From the NCBI RefSeq assembly GCF_018881905.1, contig NZ_JACVPM010000001.1, positions 1 to 64,000 on the forward strand: a stretch of DNA of 64,000 bases. Reading direction: 5' to 3'. This DNA comes from Polynucleobacter sp. MG-27-Goln-C1 (GTDB lineage Bacteria > Pseudomonadota > Gammaproteobacteria > Burkholderiales > Burkholderiaceae). Below are positions 56,366 through 64,000 of this stretch, one piece after another. The notes beneath the pieces were generated by a model, which saw only the letters and a list, made by a program, of their open reading frames with translations, had not been told where the DNA came from and did not search any database. Each line of letters begins with the position of its first letter. The stretch's first letter is position 1. The position numbers and the translations under genes are program-made.

Positions 56366-57323
56366 TTCCCTGAATCTGCGTATCGGCTGTTTTTGAGTCG
56401 GACCGCAATTGTCTAAATAGCGCCAGTCTTTCTGGCGCTATTTCATTTCTATCTACAGCTTCACGTATCGCACAATCCGGCTCAGTTTGGTGGGCGCAGT
56501 TATGAAAGCGGCACTTGCCCAGTAAGTCATGAAACTCCCTAAAGGCATGCTCGAGTTCGCTCACTGACATGTGTGCCAAGCCAAACTCCTGAAAGCCTGG
56601 AGAATCGATTAAAGCACCCAATTTGCCATTAACATCCCGCCCCCAAGCTTCAGGCAGCTCAAAGTAGCGGCAAGCGGTGGTGGTGTGTTTGCCGGTATCG
56701 AGGCGAACTGAGTACTCTTGAGTAATTGCTGCTGCATTTGGAACCCAGGCATTGAGTAGGCTCGATTTGCCCATGCCGGATTGGCCTACAAACACCGAGA
56801 CTTTGCCGCAGATAGCGGGGCGCAATGCTTCGATGGAGGCTTCGTCAAACTTGGCGGATACCTCTGTTACGGGATAGCCCATGCGCGCGTAGGGTGCAAT
56901 GATCTTGCGAGCGTGCTCTAAGTTATCTTTAAGATCGCACTTATTTAATAGGATATGCAAACCAATATTATTCGTCTCTGCAGCAACAACAGCTCTTCCC
57001 AAAAGATCGGGGGAGAAAGCGGGTTGCGTAGCCAGGACGACTAATATTTGATCTACATTCGAGGCGATCAATTTGCTTTTAAAAGCATCGGATCGATAGA
57101 GTAAATTTTCTCGTGGCTCAATGCGAACAATGCGTGCCTGATCTGCTGAAGTCATCTCCAACAGCATACGATCGCCTACCGCACCAATATGCTGCTTCGC
57201 TGGAGTGCTTACCTGAATTAATTCACCGACAGGAGATTCATTTCCACGCTCATCTTTGACTAAGCGTTGCGCTAAATAATGCCTTCCGTAGGAGGCGGTA
57301 AGTAGCGCATGAAATTGTTCCAT
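56310..57323 (-). CDS. rsgA: ribosome small subunit-dependent GTPase A
   Basis: 337 residues. N-terminal OB domain (VGDRMLLE), then circularly permuted GTPase motifs: LNKCDLKDN (G4), GQSGMGKSSLLNAW (G1, about 183-196), DTGKHTTT, DSPGFQEFG (G3), and a zinc knuckle with CRFHNCAHQTEPDC. It checks late 30S assembly. Its last 19 codons overlap the end of cobD on the other strand. Confidence 0.95.
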   Translation of the reverse strand: MEQFHALLTASYGRHYLAQRLVKDERGNESPVGELIQVSTPAKQHIGAVGDRMLLEMTSADQARIVRIEPRENLLYRSDAFKSKLIASNVDQILVVLATQPAFSPDLLGRAVVAAETNNIGLHILLNKCDLKDNLEHARKIIAPYARMGYPVTEVSAKFDEASIEALRPAICGKVSVFVGQSGMGKSSLLNAWVPNAAAITQEYSVRLDTGKHTTTACRYFELPEAWGRDVNGKLGALIDSPGFQEFGLAHMSVSELEHAFREFHDLLGKCRFHNCAHQTEPDCAIREAVDRNEIAPERLALFRQLRSDSKTADTQIQGISQAKERWSALAIKPSKR

Positions 57324-57346
57324 TAACTAAATATGTTCCGGGTTAC

Positions 57347-58597
57347 TCAGTTAAAACGCTTGAGATTGGCAATGCGTAATGGAGCAGGAGGATGTGAGCT
57401 ATAAAAAGCGGTATAGATCGGATCCGGTGTTAAGGTCGATGCGTTGTCTTGATAGAGTTTGACTAAGGCGGAGATCAAATCGCTTGCAGAGGATTTATCT
57501 GCAGCAAAACCATCCGCCTCGTATTCATGTTTACGTGATGCCAAGCTCGATAGCGGAGTCAGGAAGAAGCTAAAGACGGGCGAAACCAACATGAAGAGGG
57601 CTAAGGCCAGGCCACCGTTATAGCCATTAGGGTTGGGCATTACACCAAGATCGCTGTAGAACCAAGGCTGAGTACTAATCCAACCTAGGAGTGCAAATGT
57701 CGCAAAGCTCAAGGCAAAAGAAACTAGTAGACGTTTACGGATATGGTTGCACTTGTAGTGGCCTAGTTCATGAGCTAGTACGGCTTCCACTTCACCGGGA
57801 TTGAGTTTCTCAATCAAGGTATCAAAAAAGACGATACGCTTGGCTTTACCCATGCCAGCAAAAAATGCATTGCCATGGGCGCTACGTTTGCTGCCATCCA
57901 TGACAAATAGACCTTGGCTTGCAAAATCACAACGCGTCAACAGAGCTTCAATTTGGGTCTTTAGTGCACCTTCTTCTAGTGCTTCAAACTTATTAAAGAT
58001 AGGTGCAATAAAGGTTGGAAATATCCACTGCATTAACAAGCTAAAGGCGGTAAGAACGCCCCACGCCCATAGCCACCAGAAGTCACCTGCTTGAGCCATT
58101 AAACTGAGAATGACCCAGAGGAGTGGAGTGCCAATTGCGCCACCAACACCTAAGCCCTTGAACATGTCGCTAAAAAAGAGTTTGGCATTCATGCGGTTAA
58201 AACCAAAGCGCTCTTCTAAATAAAACTGTTTGCACCAGGAAAAGGGTAGGTCAATAATTCCGGAGATCAAGACAATGGATATCAATAGCGCCATTTGCTG
58301 CGCAATACCTTCTCCCAATAGCTGCAGAAGAGAGAAATTCAAAATTTGCAAGCCACCCAAGAGCGTGAAGCCCATCAAAACAATTGCGCTGAAGCCATTC
58401 TCTAAAATACCCAGGCGCAGTTTAGCGATCGTATAGTCAGCAGCCTTTTGGTGCTCGGCTAAAGAGATCTGAGAGGCGAACTCAGCTGGTACCACATCAC
58501 GATTAAGTGCAACGTGACGAATTTGGCGTTGGGATAACCAGTGGCGTAGACCAAAGCTGGCGATGAAGGCGATTAGAAAAACAATTGTGAATGTCAT
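57347..58597 (-). CDS. M48 family metalloprotease (Ste24-like)
   Basis: About 416 residues from ATG 58597; a longer reading to 58666 lies inside orn and is rejected. It has an N-terminal membrane helix, several more membrane segments, the zinc motif [11 protein letters not shown] and the third ligand in HEYEADGFA. Such Ste24/CAAX-type proteases act on membrane or misfolded proteins. Its start is only 15 bases from the likely start of divergent orn. Confidence 0.88.
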   Translation of the reverse strand: MTFTIVFLIAFIASFGLRHWLSQRQIRHVALNRDVVPAEFASQISLAEHQKAADYTIAKLRLGILENGFSAIVLMGFTLLGGLQILNFSLLQLLGEGIAQQMALLISIVLISGIIDLPFSWCKQFYLEERFGFNRMNAKLFFSDMFKGLGVGGAIGTPLLWVILSLMAQAGDFWWLWAWGVLTAFSLLMQWIFPTFIAPIFNKFEALEEGALKTQIEALLTRCDFASQGLFVMDGSKRSAHGNAFFAGMGKAKRIVFFDTLIEKLNPGEVEAVLAHELGHYKCNHIRKRLLVSFALSFATFALLGWISTQPWFYSDLGVMPNPNGYNGGLALALFMLVSPVFSFFLTPLSSLASRKHEYEADGFAADKSSASDLISALVKLYQDNASTLTPDPIYTAFYSSHPPAPLRIANLKRFN

Positions 58598-58612
58598 GAG
58601 ATGATTATAGAT

Positions 58613-59200
58613 ATGAGTGAAAAAACAAGTACCCCCGCACCAAAGGTAGCGCCAGCCAATGAACACCTGATTTGGGTGGATATGGAGATGTCAGGCCTAG
58701 ACCCTGAAAAAGAGCGCATTTTGGAAATTGCCGTGATCGTGACCGATGCATACCTCAATACCATTGCTACTGCCCCTGTTTGGGTAGTCCACCAAGACGA
58801 CGCCTTATTAGATGCGATGGATGCCTGGAATAAGGGCACGCATGGACGCTCTGGTCTCATTGATAAGGTCAAGGCATCAACCACAGATGAAGCCACGGCC
58901 GAAGCTGAATGCATTGCCTTTCTTAAGAAATACATCAAACCCGGTATCGCTCCAATGTGTGGCAATACGATTGGCCAAGATCGCCGCTTCATGGCTAAAT
59001 ACATGCCTCAGCTGGAGGCATTTTTTCATTATCGAAATATCGATGTTTCCACCCTCAAGGAGCTCTGCAAACGCTGGCATCCTGAGCTGGTAAAGGGTTT
59101 TACAAAGAAGCAGGCTCATACCGCCTTGGCAGACATTGAGGAATCTATTGAGGAGCTCAAGTACTACCGAGAAAAGTTTATCGTTCCTTTGCCGGAGTAA
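58613..59200 (+). CDS. orn: oligoribonuclease
   Basis: 195 residues from ATG 58613 (an in-frame ATG 58601 is the alternative). DEDDh exonuclease motifs: [21 protein letters not shown] and [17 protein letters not shown]. It degrades short RNA pieces, including pGpG from cyclic-di-GMP breakdown. It is distinct from the island exonuclease at 7915. Confidence 0.95.
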   Translation: MSEKTSTPAPKVAPANEHLIWVDMEMSGLDPEKERILEIAVIVTDAYLNTIATAPVWVVHQDDALLDAMDAWNKGTHGRSGLIDKVKASTTDEATAEAECIAFLKKYIKPGIAPMCGNTIGQDRRFMAKYMPQLEAFFHYRNIDVSTLKELCKRWHPELVKGFTKKQAHTALADIEESIEELKYYREKFIVPLPE

Positions 59201-59230
59201 GTTGGCATTTAAAGGTGAGTAATGAGTAAT

Positions 59231-59260
59231 AAAAAAGGGTCTAGAAATAGACCCTTTTTA
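59231..59260. terminator. bidirectional terminator between orn and mog
   Basis: AAAAAGGGTCTA-GAAA-TAGACCCTTTTT: a long stem with a GAAA loop between convergent genes orn and mog. Confidence 0.9.
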
Positions 59261-59282
59261 CTTTTCAAAGTGACCGTTCGCC

Positions 59283-59906
59283 TTATTTCTTAATTGCACT
59301 CTTAGGTCTAAAAGCCTTGACGATAGATTCATCTGTCTCGATATAGGGGCCACCAATCAAGTCAATGCAATAGGGGACCGCAGCAAAGATGCCGGGAACA
59401 ATGGATTTGCCTTCGGCATCCTTTAATCCCTCAAGTGTTTCTTTGATTGATTTAGGTTGGCCAGGCAAGTTGATGACTAGGGCGGTATGACCATCGATTT
59501 CTCGTAAAACGGCTGTTTGACGGGACAAAATGGCGGTAGGTACAAAGCGCAGGCTAATTTGGCGCATTTGCTCGCCAAATCCGGGCATTTCCCGGGTTCC
59601 GGCATCCATTGTGGCCTCAGGGGTTACATCTCTACGGGAGGGGCCTGTGCCGCCTGTGGTGAGGACTAAATCACAGCCAAGATCGTCGGTCAGTTCCACG
59701 ATGGTTTCGGTAATGATCTCCCGCTCATCTGCAATAAGGCGCTCATGAAAGACGCAGGGGGTACTAATAGCGGTCTGAAGCCACATTTGCAGGGCAGGGA
59801 TGCCCTCGTCGGTATAGACGCCCTTACTCGCTCTATCAGAGATCGAGATTAGACCAATTTTGATTTCGTTTGGGGAGGATCTTTTCCAGGCTTCGGTATG
59901 CTTCAT
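59283..59906 (-). CDS. mog: molybdopterin adenylyltransferase
   Basis: 207 residues, MogA/MoaB fold. KIGLISISDRASKGVYTDEG, LTTGGTGPSRRDVTPEAT and NLPGQPKSIKETL are the conserved segments. It adenylates molybdopterin before molybdenum insertion. Divergent from pmbA with 26 bases between starts. Confidence 0.92.
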   Translation of the reverse strand: MKHTEAWKRSSPNEIKIGLISISDRASKGVYTDEGIPALQMWLQTAISTPCVFHERLIADEREIITETIVELTDDLGCDLVLTTGGTGPSRRDVTPEATMDAGTREMPGFGEQMRQISLRFVPTAILSRQTAVLREIDGHTALVINLPGQPKSIKETLEGLKDAEGKSIVPGIFAAVPYCIDLIGGPYIETDESIVKAFRPKSAIKK

Positions 59907-59932
59907 GTTTCTATTCTAGCTATTATTAGGGC

Positions 59933-61279
59933 ATGTTTACATACTCATCAAATCAGTTTCAAGAAATCATTGATTTCATGCTCACAGAAGCCAAAAGGCG
60001 GGGTGCCTCAGATGCTGTAGCTGAGGTTTCTGAGGGGCAAGGTCTTTCCGTCACCGTCCGCAAGGGCGAGGTTGAAACCATTGAGCAAAGCTTGGATAAA
60101 CAAGTTGGCGTTACTGTCTTTTTAGGCCATCGTCGCGGCAATGCCAGCACGAGTGATTTTTCTAAAGATTCTTTAAAGGCGACAGTTGAGGCTGCGTACC
60201 ATATTGCCCAGCATACGGCTGAAGATCTTTGTGCCGGCCCTGCTGAAAAATCACTCCTAGAAAAACATCCGCTTGATCTGGATTTATTTCATCCATGGGA
60301 TTTGGATTCGGCAACAGCAATTGATATTGCACGTACTGCTGAAGGTGCTGCCTTTGCGGTCAGTAAACAAATTAAAAACAGCGATGGTGCTTCGGTATCC
60401 GCACATCATGCGCATTTCATGATGGGAACTAGTCATGGGTTTATGGGTGGCTATCCATTCTCACGCCACTATATTTCTTGCGCACCGATTGCAAATGAAG
60501 GTGGCAAGAAGTCACTTATGCAACGAGATGACTGGTATTCCAGTTCACGCATCCCTGAAGAGTTAGCTGATCCGGCCGCGATTGGTAAGTACGCAGCAGA
60601 GCGTGCGCTCTCACGTCTTAAGGCAAGGTCACTAACTACTCGACGCTGCCCGGTGATTTTTGAGGCGCCTTTAGCTGCAGGCCTATTGGGTGGATTGGTG
60701 CAGGCGGTATCCGGGGGCGCTTTGTATCGTCGCTCCAGTTTTTTGTTGGATAGCTTGGGTAAACAAGTCTTACCAAAGCACGTTAGTCTTTTTGAAAACC
60801 CTCATCTGAAGTCGATGACAGGTAGTGCGCCGTTTGATGAAGAGGGCGTGAAGACAAGCGCAAGGACGGTAGTCGATAAGGGCGTACTGCAAGGCTATTT
60901 CTTATCCACTTACTCTGCCAGAAAACTTGGCATGAAAACTACTGGTAACGCTGGTGGCTCTCATCACCTGACATTACAAAGTCGCAAGACGCCTAAGGGT
61001 GGATTGCCCGCGCTCCTTAAAGAGATGGGTACAGGTTTGTTGGTTACTGAGCTCATGGGGCAGGGCGTGAACTATGTCACTGGTGATTACTCTCGTGGCG
61101 CTTTTGGTTACTGGGTAGAGAACGGTGAGATTCAGTATCCAGTGGAAGGAATTACGATTGCGAGCAACTTACGCGATATGTTGATGGATATTCAGATGAT
61201 TGGTAGTGATTCATTAATCCGCGGAACCAAAGAAACGGGTTCTATTCTGATTGGATCTATGACGGTTGGTGGTAAATAA
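59933..61279 (+). CDS. pmbA: TldD/PmbA family metalloprotease component
   Basis: 448 residues. GASDAVAEVSEGQGLSVTVRKGEVE opens the chain, and the C-terminal part contains LMGQGVNYVTGDYSRGAFGYWVE. PmbA (TldE) pairs with TldD to form a protease involved in microcin maturation and CcdA degradation in E. coli. TldD is not in the window. The dctP-type gene starts 17 bases after its stop. Confidence 0.93.
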   Translation: MFTYSSNQFQEIIDFMLTEAKRRGASDAVAEVSEGQGLSVTVRKGEVETIEQSLDKQVGVTVFLGHRRGNASTSDFSKDSLKATVEAAYHIAQHTAEDLCAGPAEKSLLEKHPLDLDLFHPWDLDSATAIDIARTAEGAAFAVSKQIKNSDGASVSAHHAHFMMGTSHGFMGGYPFSRHYISCAPIANEGGKKSLMQRDDWYSSSRIPEELADPAAIGKYAAERALSRLKARSLTTRRCPVIFEAPLAAGLLGGLVQAVSGGALYRRSSFLLDSLGKQVLPKHVSLFENPHLKSMTGSAPFDEEGVKTSARTVVDKGVLQGYFLSTYSARKLGMKTTGNAGGSHHLTLQSRKTPKGGLPALLKEMGTGLLVTELMGQGVNYVTGDYSRGAFGYWVENGEIQYPVEGITIASNLRDMLMDIQMIGSDSLIRGTKETGSILIGSMTVGGK

Positions 61280-61296
61280 TTTTGGAGGAGAAGAAA

Positions 61297-62379
61297 ATGC
61301 AAAGACGTTCCTTTTTAAAGAAAGCCACTATCGGTGCAGGTGCGGCAGCATTAGCGGCTCCATCCATTGCACAGAGCTTACCAACACTCAATTGGCGTTT
61401 GGTCTCGAGCTTTCCTAAATCATTGGATACTTTGTATGGCACCCCAGAGGTATTTGCCAATGCTCTGCGTAAAGCTACTGATGGCAAGTTCAATGTCAAA
61501 GTGTTTGCTGCCGGAGAAGTAGTGCCGGCCTTGCAAGTATTGGATGCGGTTCAAAACGGTACGGTGGAATGTGGTCATACCGCCAGCTATTACTACTTGG
61601 GTAAGAACAGCGCATTTATTTTTGATACGGCCGCGCCATTTGGCATGACAGCACGCCAGCAATCTGCTTGGATGTTGCATGGCAATGGCATGAAGTTGAT
61701 GCGTGAGCTCTATGCCAGTTACAACATTGTGAACTTCTTGGGCGGACAAACTGGTACTCAGATGGGTGGCTGGTTCCGCAAAGAGATCAAGTCTCCAGAG
61801 GACCTCAAGGGACTTAAATTCCGTATCGCTGGCTTTGCTGGACAGGTGCTTGCCAAGTTAGGTGTAGTGCCACAACAGTTGCCTGCTGGTGAAATTTATT
61901 CTGCCCTAGAAAAAGGCACGATTGATGCCGCTGAATTTGTGGGTCCTTACGATGATGAGAAATTGGGTCTAGCTAAGGTCGCCAAGAACTATTACTACCC
62001 AGCATTCTGGGAAGGAGCGGCCGGCCTCTCATTCTTGGTAAATAAGAAGCAGTGGGATTCATTACCACCTGCATACCAAGCAGCATGGCAGGCAGCGTGT
62101 TTTGAAGCCCACACGGATATGTGCGCCAAGTACGATGCTTTGAATCCACCGGCATTACAACGCCTTGTTCAGGGTGGCGCAGTATTACGTAAGTTCAATA
62201 CCTCAGTAATGGATGCCTGCTTTAAGGCTAGCCAAGAAACCTATGCTGAAGAGTCTGCCAAGAATCCTCAGTTTAAGAAAATCTTCGAAGACTATCGAGC
62301 TTTTAGAAACATGGAAGCGCAGTGGTTTAACGTGGCAGAGCAAGCATTTGCACAATATAGTTTTGCTAAGAAGCTTTAA
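61297..62379 (+). CDS. TRAP transporter solute-binding protein (DctP family), Tat-exported
   Basis: 360 residues from ATG 61297, with GGAGGAG upstream. The N-terminus MQRRSFLKKATIGAGAAALAA is a twin-arginine signal. The remainder is a DctP-family periplasmic binding protein: FRIAGFAGQVLAKLGVVPQQ carries the Arg that grips the carboxylate, and EKGTIDAAEFVGPYDDEKLG follows. The substrate is an organic acid, possibly a 2-oxo acid. The membrane subunits are not nearby. Confidence 0.87.
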   Translation: MQRRSFLKKATIGAGAAALAAPSIAQSLPTLNWRLVSSFPKSLDTLYGTPEVFANALRKATDGKFNVKVFAAGEVVPALQVLDAVQNGTVECGHTASYYYLGKNSAFIFDTAAPFGMTARQQSAWMLHGNGMKLMRELYASYNIVNFLGGQTGTQMGGWFRKEIKSPEDLKGLKFRIAGFAGQVLAKLGVVPQQLPAGEIYSALEKGTIDAAEFVGPYDDEKLGLAKVAKNYYYPAFWEGAAGLSFLVNKKQWDSLPPAYQAAWQAACFEAHTDMCAKYDALNPPALQRLVQGGAVLRKFNTSVMDACFKASQETYAEESAKNPQFKKIFEDYRAFRNMEAQWFNVAEQAFAQYSFAKKL

Positions 62380-62417
62380 GGCTAGGTTGCCAAAAGCGCC
62401 GCATCAATTGCAGATAA

Positions 62418-62445
62418 AGAAAAGCCACCCTAGGGTGGCTTTTCT
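62418..62445. terminator. bidirectional terminator after the TRAP binding protein gene
   Basis: AGAAAAGCCACCC-TAGGGTGGCTTTTCT is a long palindrome between convergent genes. Confidence 0.88.
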
Positions 62446-62468
62446 TATAAGGGCAGAAATAAAAATCC

Positions 62469-64000
62469 TTACTGCTTCTTAAATACCTGCTGTCCATTAA
62501 CCCAGGTTTCATTCACTTCAATATCTCTAATCTTGTAGGCATCCGTTTTCATGGGGTTCTGATTCACGATAGCGAAGTCAGCATATTTACCCGCCTGAAC
62601 TGATCCAACCTTGTCATCCATCTTCAGTTGATAAGCGGCATCAATAGTGACCGCTTTTAACGCATCATTAATGGATACCTTTTCATTAGCATTTAATACC
62701 TTTTGCGGCGCTACTTGCCAAAGTCTTGAGGCGCCCTCAGAAGCGTACTTCAATGGGTGGATAGGAGAAACAGGAGAGTCGCTATGGTACGCAAAATGCA
62801 TGCCATTCTTTATCAAGCTAGCGCTTGCGTCAATACGATTAGCTCTCTCAGGCCCAAGCAGGTGGTCATGAAAAGCTTCGCCCCAATAATCTGTATGTCC
62901 AATAGTGAAGCCAGGAACAACACCTAATTTTGCTGCTTTTGTGATCTGTGCCTCAGTAGGTACAGTGAAGTGCTCAATTCTTAATCTAGTCTTGGCATCA
63001 CTTGGCTTGGTAACTAGTTTCTGAAATACATTGAGAGTCTGCTCAATTGCTCTATCGCCATTGGAATGCACAGAGATTTGCCAGCCCTGATCAAATCTTG
63101 GTTTAGCAAGATCATAGAGTTCTTGCTCAGTAAAGTTGAGGCTGCCTGTATTTGTAGTTCCCGCAGGATATGCGTAGGGTTGAATCATTGCGCCAGTGAG
63201 ACCTTGGTCGGATCCATCAGACACAATCTTGACGCCAATAAGCTTATAGACATCATCACCCTGACCTGGCTTATAGCTATTGTTAGTCAGTGGATATGCA
63301 TTTGAGTACATATATCCCCTGACGCGAACTGGAAGCTTCCCGCTGTGAGTCATGTCGTTTAATAAAGCATTTTCTTTATCAACACCAAGGTAACCGCCGA
63401 GAGAAATTTCTGCTGAAGTGGTAACACCCTTGCGCACCATTTTCTGGCCAACCTTTGCAAGCGCTTGTTCAATTAAATCCTGGTTAGGTACAGGCATCTT
63501 TGATAAGAACAAATAGAAGGCTGGTACCTCATAAACTACGCCAGTTAAACGCCCCTTGCTATCTTTAAGCAATTTGCCACCTTTGGGATCTGGAGTGGAG
63601 TCAGTAATTCCTGCCATCTCCATAGCCTTATGGTTTACATAGGCAATGTGCATACTTTGATTCATGACAAAGATTGGCTTAGTCGTAGATACCTTATCCA
63701 AGATATCGGCCGTCAACTCAGCCATGAATGGATCGGTCCTTGAGGGATCAACACCGAACGCAGTGATCCACTCTCCATCTTTAACATTCTTGCTATACGT
63801 TGTCAGTTTTGCAACCAAACTGTCTAAGGTGTCATGCGGCATCTCGAAGTTGGACATGTTTTGCCAAAGCTCTTCTGAAAATGCTGTGCCAAAGATATGT
63901 ACATGTGGCTCAACAAAACCTGGCATTAAGGTTTGACCATTCAGATTGATAAGCTTGGTGTCTTTACCTTGTAAGCTTTTAACTTGGGATAAAGAGCCGA
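62469..64000 (-). CDS. amidohydrolase family protein (YtcJ-like, amidohydrolase_3), 5' partial
   Basis: At least 510 codons; the reading frame stays open to the right edge, with INLNGQTLMPGFVEPHVHIFG entering the metal site (HVH). Further ligands or active residues are SVHSNGDRAIE (about 285 from the window-visible Met) and YHSDSPV. The family hydrolyses amides or related bonds of mostly unknown substrates. The true start lies beyond base 64000, so an export signal cannot be judged. Confidence 0.85.
   Translation of the reverse strand, partial: GSLSQVKSLQGKDTKLINLNGQTLMPGFVEPHVHIFGTAFSEELWQNMSNFEMPHDTLDSLVAKLTTYSKNVKDGEWITAFGVDPSRTDPFMAELTADILDKVSTTKPIFVMNQSMHIAYVNHKAMEMAGITDSTPDPKGGKLLKDSKGRLTGVVYEVPAFYLFLSKMPVPNQDLIEQALAKVGQKMVRKGVTTSAEISLGGYLGVDKENALLNDMTHSGKLPVRVRGYMYSNAYPLTNNSYKPGQGDDVYKLIGVKIVSDGSDQGLTGAMIQPYAYPAGTTNTGSLNFTEQELYDLAKPRFDQGWQISVHSNGDRAIEQTLNVFQKLVTKPSDAKTRLRIEHFTVPTEAQITKAAKLGVVPGFTIGHTDYWGEAFHDHLLGPERANRIDASASLIKNGMHFAYHSDSPVSPIHPLKYASEGASRLWQVAPQKVLNANEKVSINDALKAVTIDAAYQLKMDDKVGSVQAGKYADFAIVNQNPMKTDAYKIRDIEVNETWVNGQQVFKKQ

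Noticed and set aside
1..64000. CRISPR arrays, tRNA or rRNA genes, insertion-sequence transposases
   Set aside because: None seen on reading; tmRNA is the only RNA gene supported.

Overview
The window reads as a chromosome segment of a betaproteobacterium in Burkholderiaceae, most likely Polynucleobacter or a close relative. The support is gene content and order: gyrA-serC-pheA-hisC-tyrA-aroA-cmk-rpsA-ihfB-lapB, then rpsP-rimM-trmD-rplS, the CobD/RsgA/M48/Orn neighbourhood, and a tmRNA whose tag reads ANDERFALAA. This assignment rests on recall of those families, not on a search.

There are two different parts. Bases 1 to about 23,600 are an accessory region that ends exactly at the 3' CCA end of ssrA (tmRNA) and carries a P4-type tyrosine integrase next to that end, so it looks like a genomic island inserted in ssrA whose far end lies left of the window. 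From the left it holds an Abi-type HEPN protein, a truncated copy of a phage portal start, an MFS transporter, a phage portal gene and a coiled-coil scaffold-like gene. A non-phage cargo block follows: a Fic protein with a DNA-binding N-terminus, a DEDDh exonuclease, a metallophosphoesterase, hipBA, a tautomerase and a MarR regulator. Then come a phage major capsid protein, a small phage-type protein, a 3TM holin and an M15 endolysin, and last a six-gene RND efflux cassette with small His-containing secreted proteins.

The phage genes are the most unusual part. Portal, scaffold-like protein, capsid, holin and endolysin are all intact, but terminase, head-tail connectors, tail and replication genes are absent, and the capsid genes are separated by about 6 kb of growth-arrest and nucleic-acid-processing cargo. 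This may be a decayed prophage or a domesticated particle/lysis module; sequence alone cannot decide.

From about 23.6 kb rightward the window is ordinary core chromosome: ssrA, gph-ubiG, an OmpA-family protein, gyrA, the serC-to-cmk aromatic amino acid operon, rpsA-ihfB-lapB followed by LPS heptose/UDP-glucuronate genes, comEA, cysM, mltB, a deacetylase and acyl-CoA oxidation block (HDAC, acyl-CoA synthetase, etfBA, acyl-CoA dehydrogenase), the rpsP operon, nudix-cobD, rsgA, an M48 protease divergent from orn, mog, pmbA, a Tat-exported TRAP binding protein, and an amidohydrolase cut by the right edge.
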